Source: Cyanophora paradoxa (Eukaryota; Glaucocystophyceae; Cyanophorales; Cyanophoraceae). From it: a stretch of 64,000 nt of DNA. Positions 1 to 10,192 of the stretch are shown here, one piece after another (the stretch's first letter is position 1; the number at the start of each line of letters is the position of its first letter). The stretch lies in contig QPMI01000165.1 in assembly GCA_004431415.1 (NCBI GenBank), positions 62,001-126,000 on the forward strand, written 5' to 3'. Position numbers and translations under genes: made by a program. Under the pieces are notes generated by a model. That model was not told the origin of the DNA, ran no database searches, and saw only the letters and a program-made list of their open reading frames with translations.

Positions 1-1052
1 ATACATCCAAAGAACCATCTGATATTATAATATGAAGAAGCTCCACCACTGACACTATATGATATTCTGATGGAATCATTAGCTTGAAGGTCAACGATTA
101 TTTCCAACCCATTGTTTGCATACACAGATGGATAATTATTATTAACTTCAATTCCAGATGAGCTTCCGTTTTTCTGTAAAAATGTTGTTATAATACCTGG
201 TCTTCCAGCCGTATGACAGGATCCACTAAATGTGACAAGATAGTTTCCTGTAACAGGGGCAGTAAAAAGCCCTGTCGCAGGGTCGAAATGATTCCCTTGG
301 TTCACTATGACTCCTGTTGATGGATATATATTAATTGAGGGCATGGTTGCAGTTATTAACCCATTTGGTTGCTGTTTTGTTGCAAAGAAACGAGGGTGAC
401 CACTTAATTTCAGATACTTGTAGTCAGGAAGTGTGAGATGTTGAACAGTTGTATTATCTGTTTGAGTAGTTGTTTGGAGAGAAAAGATTGTGTCCCCATT
501 CCTCTTGTAATTCATGACCATGTCACTCATGTTATCAATCTCAGGTGTGTTCAACCTTGTTGTAAGTGTGAGAGTTCCATACTGAATACTCCCTGAAAGC
601 CCACCATTAAAGGTCATCAATCCTGCAAATGAACATGTCCCACTCACAGTCAATTGATTTGCTGTCAGAGTTCCTGCTACATTTGCTCCATCACCAATGT
701 AGGCTCCTCCACTTTTCACCACAAGAGCAGAATTATTGCTTGTATTACCAAAAGTAACTATCTGTGCTGTGGTGAATCCACCCACATTATCATATATTGC
801 TGAATTGGGGACTACCTGACCTGCTTGAACTTGGTTTTTATTCGAGATTATAATGCCTGTGGTTCTAATCTTGCCTCCATTTCGATCACATCGAATTTCT
901 TTGACCCTCAGTATACTGTTCTCTGTGAAAGAGGTATTACTTGTAGTTTCAGTGCAAATAAAACCGGGTGTGGAGTCGACTACTTCATGAGAGGTGCTGT
1001 GGAGTGATTTGGCTGCAAGTTCATAGTTTGGAATCTCTAAAAGGGAGGTCAT
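1..1052 (-). CDS. Fibre-like protein with C1q-like C-terminal domain (partial)
   Basis: The reading frame starts at the ATG complementary to 1050-1052 and stays open to the window edge, about 350 residues, so the 3' end is missing. The middle part resembles the beta-rich repeats of viral fibres (alternating Gly/Thr/Asn, with short runs such as NTSNNSALVVKSGGAYIGDG). The last ~110 visible residues contain FDPATGLFTAPVTGNYLVTF, which matches the start of C1q/TNF-like jelly-roll domains, followed by strands ending near SIRISYSVSGG. C1q-like domains trimerise and bind ligands, so a role as a virion attachment spike is likely but inferred. It lies 19 bp downstream of the other fibre gene on the same strand and could be co-expressed with it. 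Its left neighbour is unknown. Confidence 0.75.
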   Translation of the reverse strand, partial: MTSLLEIPNYELAAKSLHSTSHEVVDSTPGFICTETTSNTSFTENSILRVKEIRCDRNGGKIRTTGIIISNKNQVQAGQVVPNSAIYDNVGGFTTAQIVTFGNTSNNSALVVKSGGAYIGDGANVAGTLTANQLTVSGTCSFAGLMTFNGGLSGSIQYGTLTLTTRLNTPEIDNMSDMVMNYKRNGDTIFSLQTTTQTDNTTVQHLTLPDYKYLKLSGHPRFFATKQQPNGLITATMPSINIYPSTGVIVNQGNHFDPATGLFTAPVTGNYLVTFSGSCHTAGRPGIITTFLQKNGSSSGIEVNNNYPSVYANNGLEIIVDLQANDSIRISYSVSGGASSYYNIRWFFGC

Positions 1053-1071
1053 CTTTATAATTACGAAATAG

Positions 1072-4000
1072 TTAAATTGCGACAGCAATGTAATGAATTG
1101 TAACTGGAAATCCTGGTCTGTCAAAAGAACTTAATGGAACTATGTCAAGCTCACAAGTGAAATAGCTACTGTAAACTTGTTTAAGCCTAACATACATTCG
1201 ATAGTAGTAGGCTGTCTCATTGTGTTGTATACCAGTTGTTACAATAGGAGGGTTAGCAAAGCTGCTGTTGAAATTAATAGTGAGGTTAAACCTATGGTCA
1301 GGATTTGCCCAAAGATAAGGAGTAGTGTAAACATACGTTCCTGCTTGGATTTTCCCATTAAAATATGCATTGAGTTGACTGGAAAGATCTGCCTCTGTAA
1401 TACATCGACTGATGGTCGCATTATTTGAGGGGTTCATAGCATAGAAATTTCTTGCATAGGCATTTCCACGAACAAGTAAGGTTTTATCAAAGTAATTCTG
1501 CGAATTGTGGAAGAACCATGTTTCTTCAAACATAGGTCCTGCTGGTTCTACAATCTGACCTGATCCTACATACATTGTGTTGTTGGCTCTGATTGTGGTG
1601 GCTGTGAAAGGATCAAGAGTTGGTCTATTGGTCAAATCATTGTAGTTTCCTGAGAAAATTGCAGGTTTGTTATAGATATCTGTATTCCAATCATGAGTGT
1701 GTGCAAAATCTGTAATCTCTGCCTTTGTGTGGGTGTGACCAACATATGCAACATTTCCAAGATCTGTAATCTCTGCCTTGGTATGGGTGTGACCCACATA
1801 TGCAACATTTCCGAGATCTAATATCTCTGATTTAACATGAGTGTGAGCGAAATTTGTGATATCTGCTCTTGTGTGGAAGTGTGCAAAATCTGTAATTTGT
1901 GATTTGGTGTGAGTGTGTGCAAAATCTGTGATTTCTGCCTTTGTGTGGGTGTGTGATCTATTATTTAGATCAAGGAAACTACCCGAAAATGCAACAGGAT
2001 GCAGATTTGCAGCAGTAGGTTTATTTATGAGATCATTATAATCTCCTGTGAAAGAGATGGTCTTTAGTTCACCCCTTCCTACATAATCAGAAGGGAGATC
2101 AATCTTAATGGGCATAATAGCTGGATCATCAGGTATCTCATACTCACCTCCTGGATGAACCACAGGAAAGGTTTGATTGCTTTCAGTATGGACAAAGAAG
2201 TTACATGCTGTTACTGTTCCATCAATAGTCCCACCTGTGAGAGGGAGGTAATTGCCTGTAACACCAATACCTATACCTGCAATGATTGTATTTAGTTCTG
2301 TTTCATCTATGTAGTTCTGAGCTTGAAGGTAATCCTCTGTGACTACTCTCGAAATGCTCTCATTGTGTATGTTTTTTGCAGCCATTCTTTGATTGGCTTC
2401 CAGAACCCCACCATAATCTGTTTTAATCCATGCAAGCTCTGCCCTTCCATAATTATCATTTGCAGTTCCCACTATGGGAATATAGGAATACTTATCTCGA
2501 CTGAAAACTATCATTGGTCTTGAGCCATCTAAGCTGCTTACATCTGCTACATGAACCTGTATAGCAGAGTTGTAATTTTGGTAGGTTGCTGGGTCTGTTG
2601 GGACTCTGAATGTATCTGTGGGAATGTCAGCCTCCATGTAGCTTGACACAAAGATATTTGGTATGGTTGCTCCTGGTGGTGGTGGGGTTTCAAAAGAGCC
2701 TGGTAATGTCCTAATATGAAGTGGTCCTCTCATAGCTGAATTTGCAAGTGTCCCATTCACATGAACATAGTGTTCATTCAAAAAGATCCTTTCAGGGATA
2801 TTACAAGTCTGGTAAAGAGAAACCCCCAAGTTATCAAGAGGCTCCACCTTTGCAAATTCTGGTTGGTCATTGATCTCATCCCAAATATGTTCATGTTTGC
2901 TTGGTGGGAACTCAGTTGGAATCCCATCAATTTCACCCCAATCATGCCTGTGATCCTCTGGTGGATACTTTTGAGGTTTGCCTAAGATCTCATCCCAATC
3001 ATGATTGTGATCCTCTGGGGGATACTTTGCAGGTTTATTATTAATTTGTTCATAATCAGGAAAGAACTCCCAGATCTCAGGTCGAAATCCATCTGGTAAT
3101 AATTCCTCATGGGGTTCATAAGGTTGCTCATAATCAACAACTGGTGGATCATGCCCATCTGGCAAATACTCCTCATCAGGTTCATAGTTCTGCTCATACT
3201 CAAACTCTTGTGGATCTAAGCCATCTGGTAGTATCTCCTCCTCATTGGGATCAAACTGATCATATTCATATTCTTGTGGGTCAAAACCATCTGGTAAATA
3301 TTCTTCCTCATCTGGAACGAATTGATATTCATCAAGCTCTAATATATCGATTTCAGGAGGTAAATACTGCTCATCTATTTGCTTTTTTGGTTCAATTATA
3401 GGTTTATTGCGAACTTGCTCCCAACTAACAATGTGCTGCCCAAAGGCTACATCTTCAGTTGCTGTGTATTCTCTTCCAGGTTGCTTCTTTGGTGTTAGAT
3501 CGGGTGGTCCATTGGGAAATGGAATAGGGAATGGGACAGTAGGTCCATTGGGACCATAATGCTCAATGATTTCTCTTAGGGTTTTCTCACTTACAAGCTT
3601 CTCTCCATTTGCATACACATTGCTGCCATGGATATTTCGCCATTGCCTGGTTCGAATTCCAAGGTCTTTCACATTGCTATACAAAGGCAAAAGGTGCCTA
3701 TCCATTTCGACTAAATCAGGGTGTAAATGGATTGCTACTGGTTGACTGGGGCTACTGTTGATTGTAATTGATGGCTTTTTTTGATGGACATCTTTTGGAG
3801 TAAAGAACCCAAAAGGCTCATTTCTTGCAAAGTCATATGTAATATCCTTGGGGTAGACATCATTTGTGTAGGAGACCTGATTTGTATTGGCAATGGGACC
3901 CACTTGCAATACTTGGGGACCTCAGCTTTTGCAGTGCTGCCCTCATTGTAAATTCGTAAAGCTGTGTTCTGTTTGCCCTGCTCATCTTGAACATTGAAAA

Positions 4001-4331
4001 TCAATCGACCACTATCGAACCTGGAAGGTATATCTGGGTGAGTGCCACTGGTTTTCAGTTTCCTAGGTCTCCTTCTGGTGGCTTTGATCTCTGCCACTTG
4101 GTTTGCTTTCACATTACCCAAACTAAAAGCAACACTGACATCCTCTTTATCTGGATCGGTTTGATTCACAGATAAAGCATGCTCCCTTGATTGAGTCTTT
4201 GATGAATTATCAGAGCTGTGGTCAATTGAAACTGAACCCTTTACTTTAATATTATCAAAGTTCACATGCTTGGTGCTGCTTGCATTATCCTCTTGAATGG
4301 TTTCTAGATTTGGTGGGTAATTGAAGCTCAT
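1072..4331 (-). CDS. Tail-fibre-like protein with H-type-lectin-like tip (one frameshift)
   Basis: About 1,086 residues if one frameshift is allowed. The N-terminal ~140 residues lie in one frame (from ATG at 4331) and the remaining ~945 in another (open from 3909 down to 1072). The switch is in a C run of the coding strand near 3917-3920 and fits one missing base. After a basic N-terminus come four acidic repeats built on LPDGxDPQEYEY, then three repeats of the type KYPPEDHNHDWDEI, then in the middle of the second half seven HTHTKAEITDF-like repeats. Such His-x-His repeats are typical of phage tail fibres, where trimers bind metal ions. The C-terminal ~90 residues (INFNSSFANPPIVTTG ... HYIAVAI) resemble the H-type lectin fold. 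Predicted role: trimeric attachment fibre. It diverges from the patatin gene, with 43 bp between the two start codons. Confidence 0.78.
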
Positions 4332-4374
4332 GGCTTTTACTATATGGATTTATAAAATTCCTGATAAGTAAAAG

Positions 4375-5930
4375 ATGCCTCTCAAGGTCGTTTTAAGTCT
4401 TTCTGGCGGGGGTGCAAGGGGCATTATCATAACCAGGCTGCTAAAAGAAATCGAAAATCGGACTGGCAGGAGAATAATCGATCTTGTGGATCTTGTAAGT
4501 GGAACTTCCACTGGTGGGATCATTGCAATCGGTTTGAATATCAGGCATCCTGATAGACCAGGTGAACCTAAACTGACAGCAAACGATTTACACAATATTT
4601 ACCTAACTCAACTGCCCTTGATTTTCGCAAATCCTCGAAATATAATCGAAAATGCCCTTTTTAATACAAAGTATGATGTGGGACCCTTGGAGACTGCAAT
4701 CAATTCAGTTACTGGTGAATCACTAATACAGGATTCCCTAAAGGACATTGTGATTACATCCTTTGATACTCAGAATATGAAACCAATATTTATCACAAAT
4801 GACAACAATTACAACTTTATGCCTTGTAAGATTGCTGCTAGGGCTACTTCTGCTGCTCCTACATATTTCTCTCCTGTAAGCATTGTTGATTTCAATCGGG
4901 AGTATATGTCTGTCTCATTGATGGTGCCATTTCGGGAAACAATAATCCCAGTGTGTGTGGTTACAGCCATGCAAAGAAGATTTACAGTGATGATGATGAC
5001 ATTATAGTAATAAGCATCTCTTGTGGTGAGGTGGACCCACATTTAGAGTCTGATTATGTGGGTTATGCTTATGAGACTGTAAACAGCTGGGGCATTCTCT
5101 CATGGATTGCCTCAACAGATGGAAGCCCATTGATTAACATGCTCATGGCTGCAAGTGAGCTTTCTGCCCTTGATAAAATGGAGGAGCTTTTACCCTACAA
5201 CTATGATCAGGATTATGGGAGATACTATAGGCTATCAGTCCCTCTTCCAAATCACATAGTAAGCTCCCTGGATGACACATCTAAAATCCCAGACATGCTT
5301 TCCTTCACTGAAACTTACATAGCAGCAAACAATGATATGATTAATAAGCTTTGCAGCCTACTAGTAGCAAACTATGAACTAAAGAACCCTTCAAAGGCTT
5401 ACATTTCATCCACTCTCACTACATCACCTCCTTTGGATGCCAATTGGTATCAGCTTGCAGATGATGCCTTTACTGCCTCTTCCTTTGTGACAGGTAAAGA
5501 GCCTTTCATGGCTAGACCTTCAGCCTTTGGCTGGGAAGCTGGAGCCTATGCTCCTGAACAGATATGGGAAACCCCCACTGAATACCTTCAAGTTGCTTTC
5601 CCATATACTTTTGAACTCTCTTCTGTGATTGCCTATGGATCAGGGGACACCAATGCTTTTATTAAGACTTTCAATGTGGCAACATCCACTGATGGGATCA
5701 ACTGGTCTTTTATTCGATCAGATGGGCAGAACAAAATATATGTCTGTGAGAACATTAACAATGCTCACAACTCAGGTGATGTGGCTCTATTGAGTGGATT
5801 TCCTCTCAGCATCAAGGATGCTTTTTACATAGGTTTCTCTCTGAGAATCAAGTATATTCGCATTTATCCCCTTGTGTATGTGAATGCCCCCACAATGAGA
5901 GTGGACTTTACAGGTGCCTTTATTCGATAA
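4375..5930 (+). CDS. Patatin-like phospholipase fused to discoidin-like domain (one frameshift)
   Basis: The N-terminal half has the hallmarks of patatin-type lipid acyl hydrolases: oxyanion-hole motif SGGGARG at residues ~9-15, nucleophile elbow GTSTGG (GxSxG) near residue 43, and the catalytic Asp in LIDGAISG. The last motif lies in another frame. The shift near 4897-4903 fits one lost G in a GGG run. The C-terminal ~160 residues (from about 5430) read like an F5/8 type C (discoidin) domain: WETPTEYLQVAFP, then TFNVATSTDGINWSFI, then IKYIRIYPLVY and a final MRVDF strand. Discoidin domains bind glycans or phospholipid head groups, so the fusion could target the lipase to a membrane. About 518 residues when read through. 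A role in membrane penetration or egress is inference. The stop overlaps the convergent gene by 11 bp. Confidence 0.82.
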
Positions 5931-6852
5931 ACTCCAACTGAAAAGAATTGTCGATTCCATTCATATCAATTAGTTCACCAAAGTAATCTTTAAACTCCAC
6001 AGTGAGTTCCCTTATCACCAGGTTTCTGTCATTTATCTGAATGAATTCGGCATGCTCACCACTATGGTAAACATAGCCCCCTATATCTTTACTCAATTGC
6101 AATCTAAGGATAGCTCCCTGGTTTTGTGGTTGCGATTTTGGAATTATATTGTGTCTGCTGGCAAAGGGGGACAGCTCTTTAATATGCATGTACAGATACT
6201 GCTCAGCATTCATATCAGACATCTTCCTGCTGTCAAAATAATATTGCAAGGGCTTAGAGGAGAGTCTGGGTCCTGAGAAGGTGATTCCCCATGCTGGGTG
6301 ATCAGGTGTAATAGGTTTGCCATCATACTTTAACAGGTTCTCAGGTCGATAGGGTGATCCACCAACAGGAGGAGTGCTATAATACCCATTGGTGTATTCA
6401 GTAGAACTCACACCCAAAAGCTTCCCTATTCTCTGGTTGCTTGCAATAAAACGAAACTCATGGTTACTGTAAAACTCCACTTTATAGGTAGTTGGGTTAT
6501 AGAATATCTTGAACTCAAAAGCTACTGTTTTGCCTGCAATGGTTTGGAAGCTTGAATAGTTCAGCCCATAATTATAAGGGTGTGTTACCCCAAAATGACC
6601 CTGATTGATGTAGCCACTGGGAAGGGGATACACTTGTTGTGTGATCACTTGGTTATATGAACCATCTTGGTAATTAAACTGAACTGTTAGATGATCAGTT
6701 CCCACACTGTTATAGATGCTGTTTGGAATCTCTGCATATAGAACCCTGCATTCCCTTGGTCTCTCTACTGGAGTTGTGAGGGTGACCCTGTAAGAGTTTT
6801 CATTTTGTCCTTGGCTTCTATCCCTGCTATCAATATTAACGAGCCGGTTCAT
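5920..6852 (-). CDS. Penton-like minor capsid protein, paralogue 1
   Basis: A 310-residue protein opening with NRLVNIDSRDR, then YRVTLTTP, then VLYAEIPNSIYNSV. This N-terminal pattern recurs in minor-capsid or penton-type proteins of polinton-like viruses and large DNA viruses. The rest is beta-rich with many aromatic residues and no membrane segment. The gene beside it at 6882 shares the layout (a short acidic start, an F/L-R-V/L...AEFYNSIP segment, and about 330 residues), so the two look like paralogues or partners. It is transcribed divergently from that gene with only 29 bp between the start codons. A vertex or peripentonal capsid role is inferred from family resemblance and from its place beside the capsid gene. 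Structure prediction should show a single jelly roll. Confidence 0.62.
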   Translation of the reverse strand: MNRLVNIDSRDRSQGQNENSYRVTLTTPVERPRECRVLYAEIPNSIYNSVGTDHLTVQFNYQDGSYNQVITQQVYPLPSGYINQGHFGVTHPYNYGLNYSSFQTIAGKTVAFEFKIFYNPTTYKVEFYSNHEFRFIASNQRIGKLLGVSSTEYTNGYYSTPPVGGSPYRPENLLKYDGKPITPDHPAWGITFSGPRLSSKPLQYYFDSRKMSDMNAEQYLYMHIKELSPFASRHNIIPKSQPQNQGAILRLQLSKDIGGYVYHSGEHAEFIQINDRNLVIRELTVEFKDYFGELIDMNGIDNSFQLEFIE

Positions 6853-6881
6853 TTTAATATATAAATATAGATAAAAGAAGA
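6853..6881. promoter_or_regulatory. Bidirectional promoter between the two minor capsid genes
   Basis: Only 29 bp separate the two divergent ATGs. The interval is entirely A/T-rich (tttaatatataaatatagat) and reads as a TATA-like element in both directions. Similar short AT-rich motifs precede most genes of the element. Any 5' untranslated regions must be very short. Confidence 0.5.
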
Positions 6882-7892
6882 ATGCCTGTGGATTACATCG
6901 AGGTTAGCTCATTTAATACAATCTCTGGTGATGGTCCCACATCAAGCTTTGTGGCTCGACTCCCCAGTAGTTATGAGAATGTGAGGGCTGTGAGACTGGT
7001 CTCAGCCGAATTTTATAACAGCATCCCTATGGTGAGTGGTGAAACCAAAGCAGGAGATGTCACAGTTGATAACACATTTAGTATTTATTATTCGGAACAA
7101 ACTCCAGGAGCTGGAAGCTCAGGAATTCCAACAACTCGCCCAGCTGCTGATTTTGAACAATGGAAACAATTCATGGTAAATCGCGAGACCCCCATCCAAA
7201 GCCACCAACAGCTGGTGAATGTAATCAACTCAAAATTCATTGGCAGAACTCCCCAACCATCCATTCGCTGCAAATGGGATGAGTCACTGAAACGAATTAT
7301 ATTCCACTCGGCAGTGCCTTTTTACCTGGCTTTCTCACTTGCTGTAAACCCAAGCCAACAAACAATCCAAAAGCTATTGAGTTCAGCTAGACTGCTTGGT
7401 CTTGATCCTGGAAGATATGGGAATTCCCCAATCAAATCCCAAGTTTATGATGCTCTCACTGATGGAATCTTTACTGATGGTCGAGTGAATGGCATTATAT
7501 CTTCTTTTGAGCCTGAGAAGACCAGGGACAGTGTTTTGTTTGTGAGAGTAAAGGAGCTGGGTGATCTGGTTCAATGTGGGGATGGTCTTCTGACTGGTTA
7601 CTTTCATAAAATAGTGGTTCCTGACAAAGATTATGGTGAGCATGTTGTTTACAATTCAACAGAGGCTCATCCACTTTATAAATACTATAACAAAAAGGTT
7701 GGATTATCCACTTTCTCGGTTGATATTGTTAATGCTGTAAATGAACCAATTGATTTTGAGGGTCAACCTGTTCATCTGACCTTTGAAATTCGCTATGGTG
7801 ATGAGCCAGCAGGAGACCCAGTTTATGAATACTTTAAGATGAGAATGTCGCAGCTTCACCCTTCCTATCCAGTTATTACAAGCTTCGCATAA
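6882..7892 (+). CDS. Penton-like minor capsid protein, paralogue 2
   Basis: A 336-residue protein starting MPVDYIEVSSFNTISGDGPT. It continues with FVARLPSSYENVRAVRLVSA and EFYNSIPMVS, the same order of elements (N-terminal arm, strand, AE-x-x-NS-I motif) as its divergent neighbour. The C-terminal half contains VHLTFEIRYGDEP, aligning in kind with LTVEFKDYFGELI of the neighbour. No transmembrane segment or enzyme motif is visible. It lies 53 bp upstream of the major capsid gene in the same direction, the usual mCP-MCP order of polinton-type viruses. I call it a minor capsid or penton-type protein. The assignment rests on context and weak similarity, and which of the two is the true penton is unknown. 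Confidence 0.62.
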   Translation: MPVDYIEVSSFNTISGDGPTSSFVARLPSSYENVRAVRLVSAEFYNSIPMVSGETKAGDVTVDNTFSIYYSEQTPGAGSSGIPTTRPAADFEQWKQFMVNRETPIQSHQQLVNVINSKFIGRTPQPSIRCKWDESLKRIIFHSAVPFYLAFSLAVNPSQQTIQKLLSSARLLGLDPGRYGNSPIKSQVYDALTDGIFTDGRVNGIISSFEPEKTRDSVLFVRVKELGDLVQCGDGLLTGYFHKIVVPDKDYGEHVVYNSTEAHPLYKYYNKKVGLSTFSVDIVNAVNEPIDFEGQPVHLTFEIRYGDEPAGDPVYEYFKMRMSQLHPSYPVITSFA

Positions 7893-7945
7893 ATTAAGGA
7901 TCATTGGTAGATTTTTTATGTTGCAGTATAATAAAAGAGAATATA

Positions 7946-9316
7946 ATGGATATCACTTCCACTCTTCAAAGACTTTCGCTGAAAGAAGCCCTAACAACCC
8001 CAGAGGAGGCGAAAGCCTTTTTCCTGGATAACTCCCTTATGCTTGGTCTCGAATCCAAGTCTAAGCCAGTTCTAGTTGTTGTGAATCCCAGCAATACTTT
8101 TGAGAATAATGTTGGAAATCGCATTTCCTTCAAGCTACCTCGCTACAATTTCTGTGGAAAACTCGAACTTGCTTTCGACCTTCCAGCCATCACTTTTGCT
8201 GGTGATACTGACCTAGTTCGCAATGGATACACTCGCCCAGTTGGTGCTTTAGTTCAGCGACTTGAAATTACCTATGGATCTTACACCTACCATATTCCAT
8301 CTGATTTCCTTGCTCATTTCCCCCTGGTCTATTATTCGGAGGATCAACTAGCTAAAAAGAAGCGATCAATGGGCATGGTTCATGGCATTCCTGCTCATGG
8401 AACCAACCGCCTTGGTGGCTCATTTTTCGTTGAAATTCCTGTGCCTTGGCTAAATCACTACCTTCCCCTTGGTGCTTTATCTGGTGAAATGGTTGTTACT
8501 GTTTGGTTTAAGGATGCTGGAAAGGGTTATGTTGAAACTTCCTATGGTGGTCGTGGTCTTACTGTTGCAGCAGCTGATGTAGATTATTCAAAAGATGACG
8601 GTCTTGGAACTGCCCCTGCTGAAACTGTTCTGGCAAATGTTGGTCAAAACATCACAGACTTTACTCTTGGTGCAACAACCCCTGTCATTTCTATTACTTC
8701 TCCTCGCCTTTACATGCATGCTATTAATGTTTCTGATGAGCTTTTCGCTACTGTAATTGAAAAAGTAAAGACTACTGGCATGGCTATTCCCTCCCTTGAT
8801 ATTGGATTTGTAGATGCTAGTGCTTTCCCTGCCAAGGGCAATGCCCAACCCAATCGAATTAACCTCTCTCAAATCTCAGGTCTTGTTTATGCTCTGCTTG
8901 TTTCAGTTCGTGATAATGCAACTGTTGATAAATCCACTGGCTCCCACAGTGTTCTTAAGACCTATGCCAACTCCAAAGATATTACTTTCACTGTTGAAAT
9001 TAATGGACAGCGACTTTATGCCACTGAGCCAATTTCCCTACTCAAAGGTGCTGAGCTAATTGCTGATGCCTTCAAATGCTCTAACATGGATAAGGTTGCT
9101 GATCGCTATGTCCTTTCAGGTTTAAGTTTCTGCATTGATGGAGAGAAGGCAATTCGAAATATTGCCCAGTCTGGTTATGTTGATTTAACAAATTCCTCCT
9201 CTTCATTCCTCACCCTGTACATGCCTTCAGATAAGGTAATCGATGTTAATGTTCGCGCTCTCATGCATTCCTATATAATTTTGGACAAAGATGGGCTTCG
9301 TCGTATAAATTTGTAG
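7946..9316 (+). CDS. MCP: Major capsid protein, double jelly-roll type
   Basis: 456 residues from the ATG at 7946. An in-frame upstream extension to 7904 exists, but the ATG at 7946 is preceded by the AT-rich motif ataaaagagaatata and is preferred. Features typical of double jelly-roll capsid proteins: an N-terminal segment leading into ISFKLPRYNFCGKLELAFDL, then VGALVQRLEITYGSYTYHIP, and a second half with PVPWLNHYLPLGALSGEMV followed by strands ending in PISLLKGAEL and the C-terminal LYMPSDKVIDVNVRALMHSY. Length fits the smaller capsid proteins of polinton-like viruses. Trimers of this protein would form the icosahedral shell. It is flanked by a minor capsid gene upstream and the packaging ATPase downstream. 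Similarity is judged by eye, and fold prediction would be decisive. Confidence 0.82.
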   Translation: MDITSTLQRLSLKEALTTPEEAKAFFLDNSLMLGLESKSKPVLVVVNPSNTFENNVGNRISFKLPRYNFCGKLELAFDLPAITFAGDTDLVRNGYTRPVGALVQRLEITYGSYTYHIPSDFLAHFPLVYYSEDQLAKKKRSMGMVHGIPAHGTNRLGGSFFVEIPVPWLNHYLPLGALSGEMVVTVWFKDAGKGYVETSYGGRGLTVAAADVDYSKDDGLGTAPAETVLANVGQNITDFTLGATTPVISITSPRLYMHAINVSDELFATVIEKVKTTGMAIPSLDIGFVDASAFPAKGNAQPNRINLSQISGLVYALLVSVRDNATVDKSTGSHSVLKTYANSKDITFTVEINGQRLYATEPISLLKGAELIADAFKCSNMDKVADRYVLSGLSFCIDGEKAIRNIAQSGYVDLTNSSSSFLTLYMPSDKVIDVNVRALMHSYIILDKDGLRRINL

Positions 9317-9381
9317 ATTGTTACGATATTCAGTCTCCCTGCATTATTTTTATATGTCTTTATTAAGAAAGATATACAACA

Positions 9382-10164
9382 ATGACTGATTTGGATGAAT
9401 TTGTGGCTGGTGAAATGATAGAACCACCATTTCGTGTATTGGCAATAGGAAAATCAGCAACTGGTAAATCAGAAGCTGTAAAGTATTGGTTAAAGCAATT
9501 ACATGATGCCAAAAAGATTGATGTTGTATTAGTTGTGAGTGGAACCAGCTTCAATCATTTCTGGGATAAAGTGGCAACACTGCAACTGGGAAAATGGGAT
9601 GCCCCTTACATTGCTAAATTGCTAGATGAGAGGCAAGAGAAAATAGAGAAAGGTGAACCTGTTAACCAATTGTGTGTGGTTTTAGATGATTTAATCGATA
9701 ATGAGATAGTCGATCTCACAAGGGATAAAATAATCGGATCTCTGTATTCCAGAGGTCGCCATTCGAAAATATCCATTATCTGCATCACACAAAAGCTAAG
9801 AAAAGTCTCTTCGACTATTCGAGTAAATTCGGATTATGCAATGTTTCTAAGTGCTGCAAATCGCAAAGAACTGGAAGCCATAGAGGAAGAATACAATATA
9901 ATGCGAAATAAAGAGGATTTCTACAAGATGTTTGAAGAGTATGTTCACTCCTATCAGTATATCATTTGGTCCTCTGCAAACTACTCAGTTAAATACTATG
10001 TAGATAAAGCTGAGCTTGTGAAAGATTTCCCATTTCCTCGCTTCCACAGGAAGCCAAAAAAGAAAGAAGATGAACTGAAACCACCAGAGAAAGAGGAAGC
10101 CCCCAAAGAAGTGAAAAGCCAAGTCCATAGCAATAAATTGATGCGATATAAACGCGGTTTATAA
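9382..10164 (+). CDS. Genome-packaging ATPase (A32/FtsK-HerA type)
   Basis: 260 residues. Walker A is GKSATGKS at residues 23-30, Walker B is LCVVLDDL ending near residue 104, and a sensor-like stretch SRGRHSKISIICITQ follows. This arrangement is that of the vaccinia A32-like branch of FtsK-HerA ATPases, which pump DNA into capsids. The C-terminus is a basic and acidic low-complexity tail (FPRFHRKPKKKEDELKPPEK). The start ATG at 9382 follows ttattaagaaagatatacaa, one of the recurrent AT-rich upstream motifs. It sits directly after the major capsid gene, as in other polinton-type elements. Open and intact. Confidence 0.9.
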   Translation: MTDLDEFVAGEMIEPPFRVLAIGKSATGKSEAVKYWLKQLHDAKKIDVVLVVSGTSFNHFWDKVATLQLGKWDAPYIAKLLDERQEKIEKGEPVNQLCVVLDDLIDNEIVDLTRDKIIGSLYSRGRHSKISIICITQKLRKVSSTIRVNSDYAMFLSAANRKELEAIEEEYNIMRNKEDFYKMFEEYVHSYQYIIWSSANYSVKYYVDKAELVKDFPFPRFHRKPKKKEDELKPPEKEEAPKEVKSQVHSNKLMRYKRGL

Positions 10165-10192
10165 AATTATCTCTCATTCTAATAAAGATACA

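Noticed and set aside
3144-3401. Plus-strand ORF opposite the fibre gene
   Set aside because: It is the antisense shadow of the LPDGxDPQE repeats; the minus frame has the recognisable fibre.
3900-3925. Programmed ribosomal frameshift in the fibre gene
   Set aside because: No slippery heptamer or downstream pseudoknot is evident, and the same kind of one-base loss in G/C runs recurs in unrelated genes.
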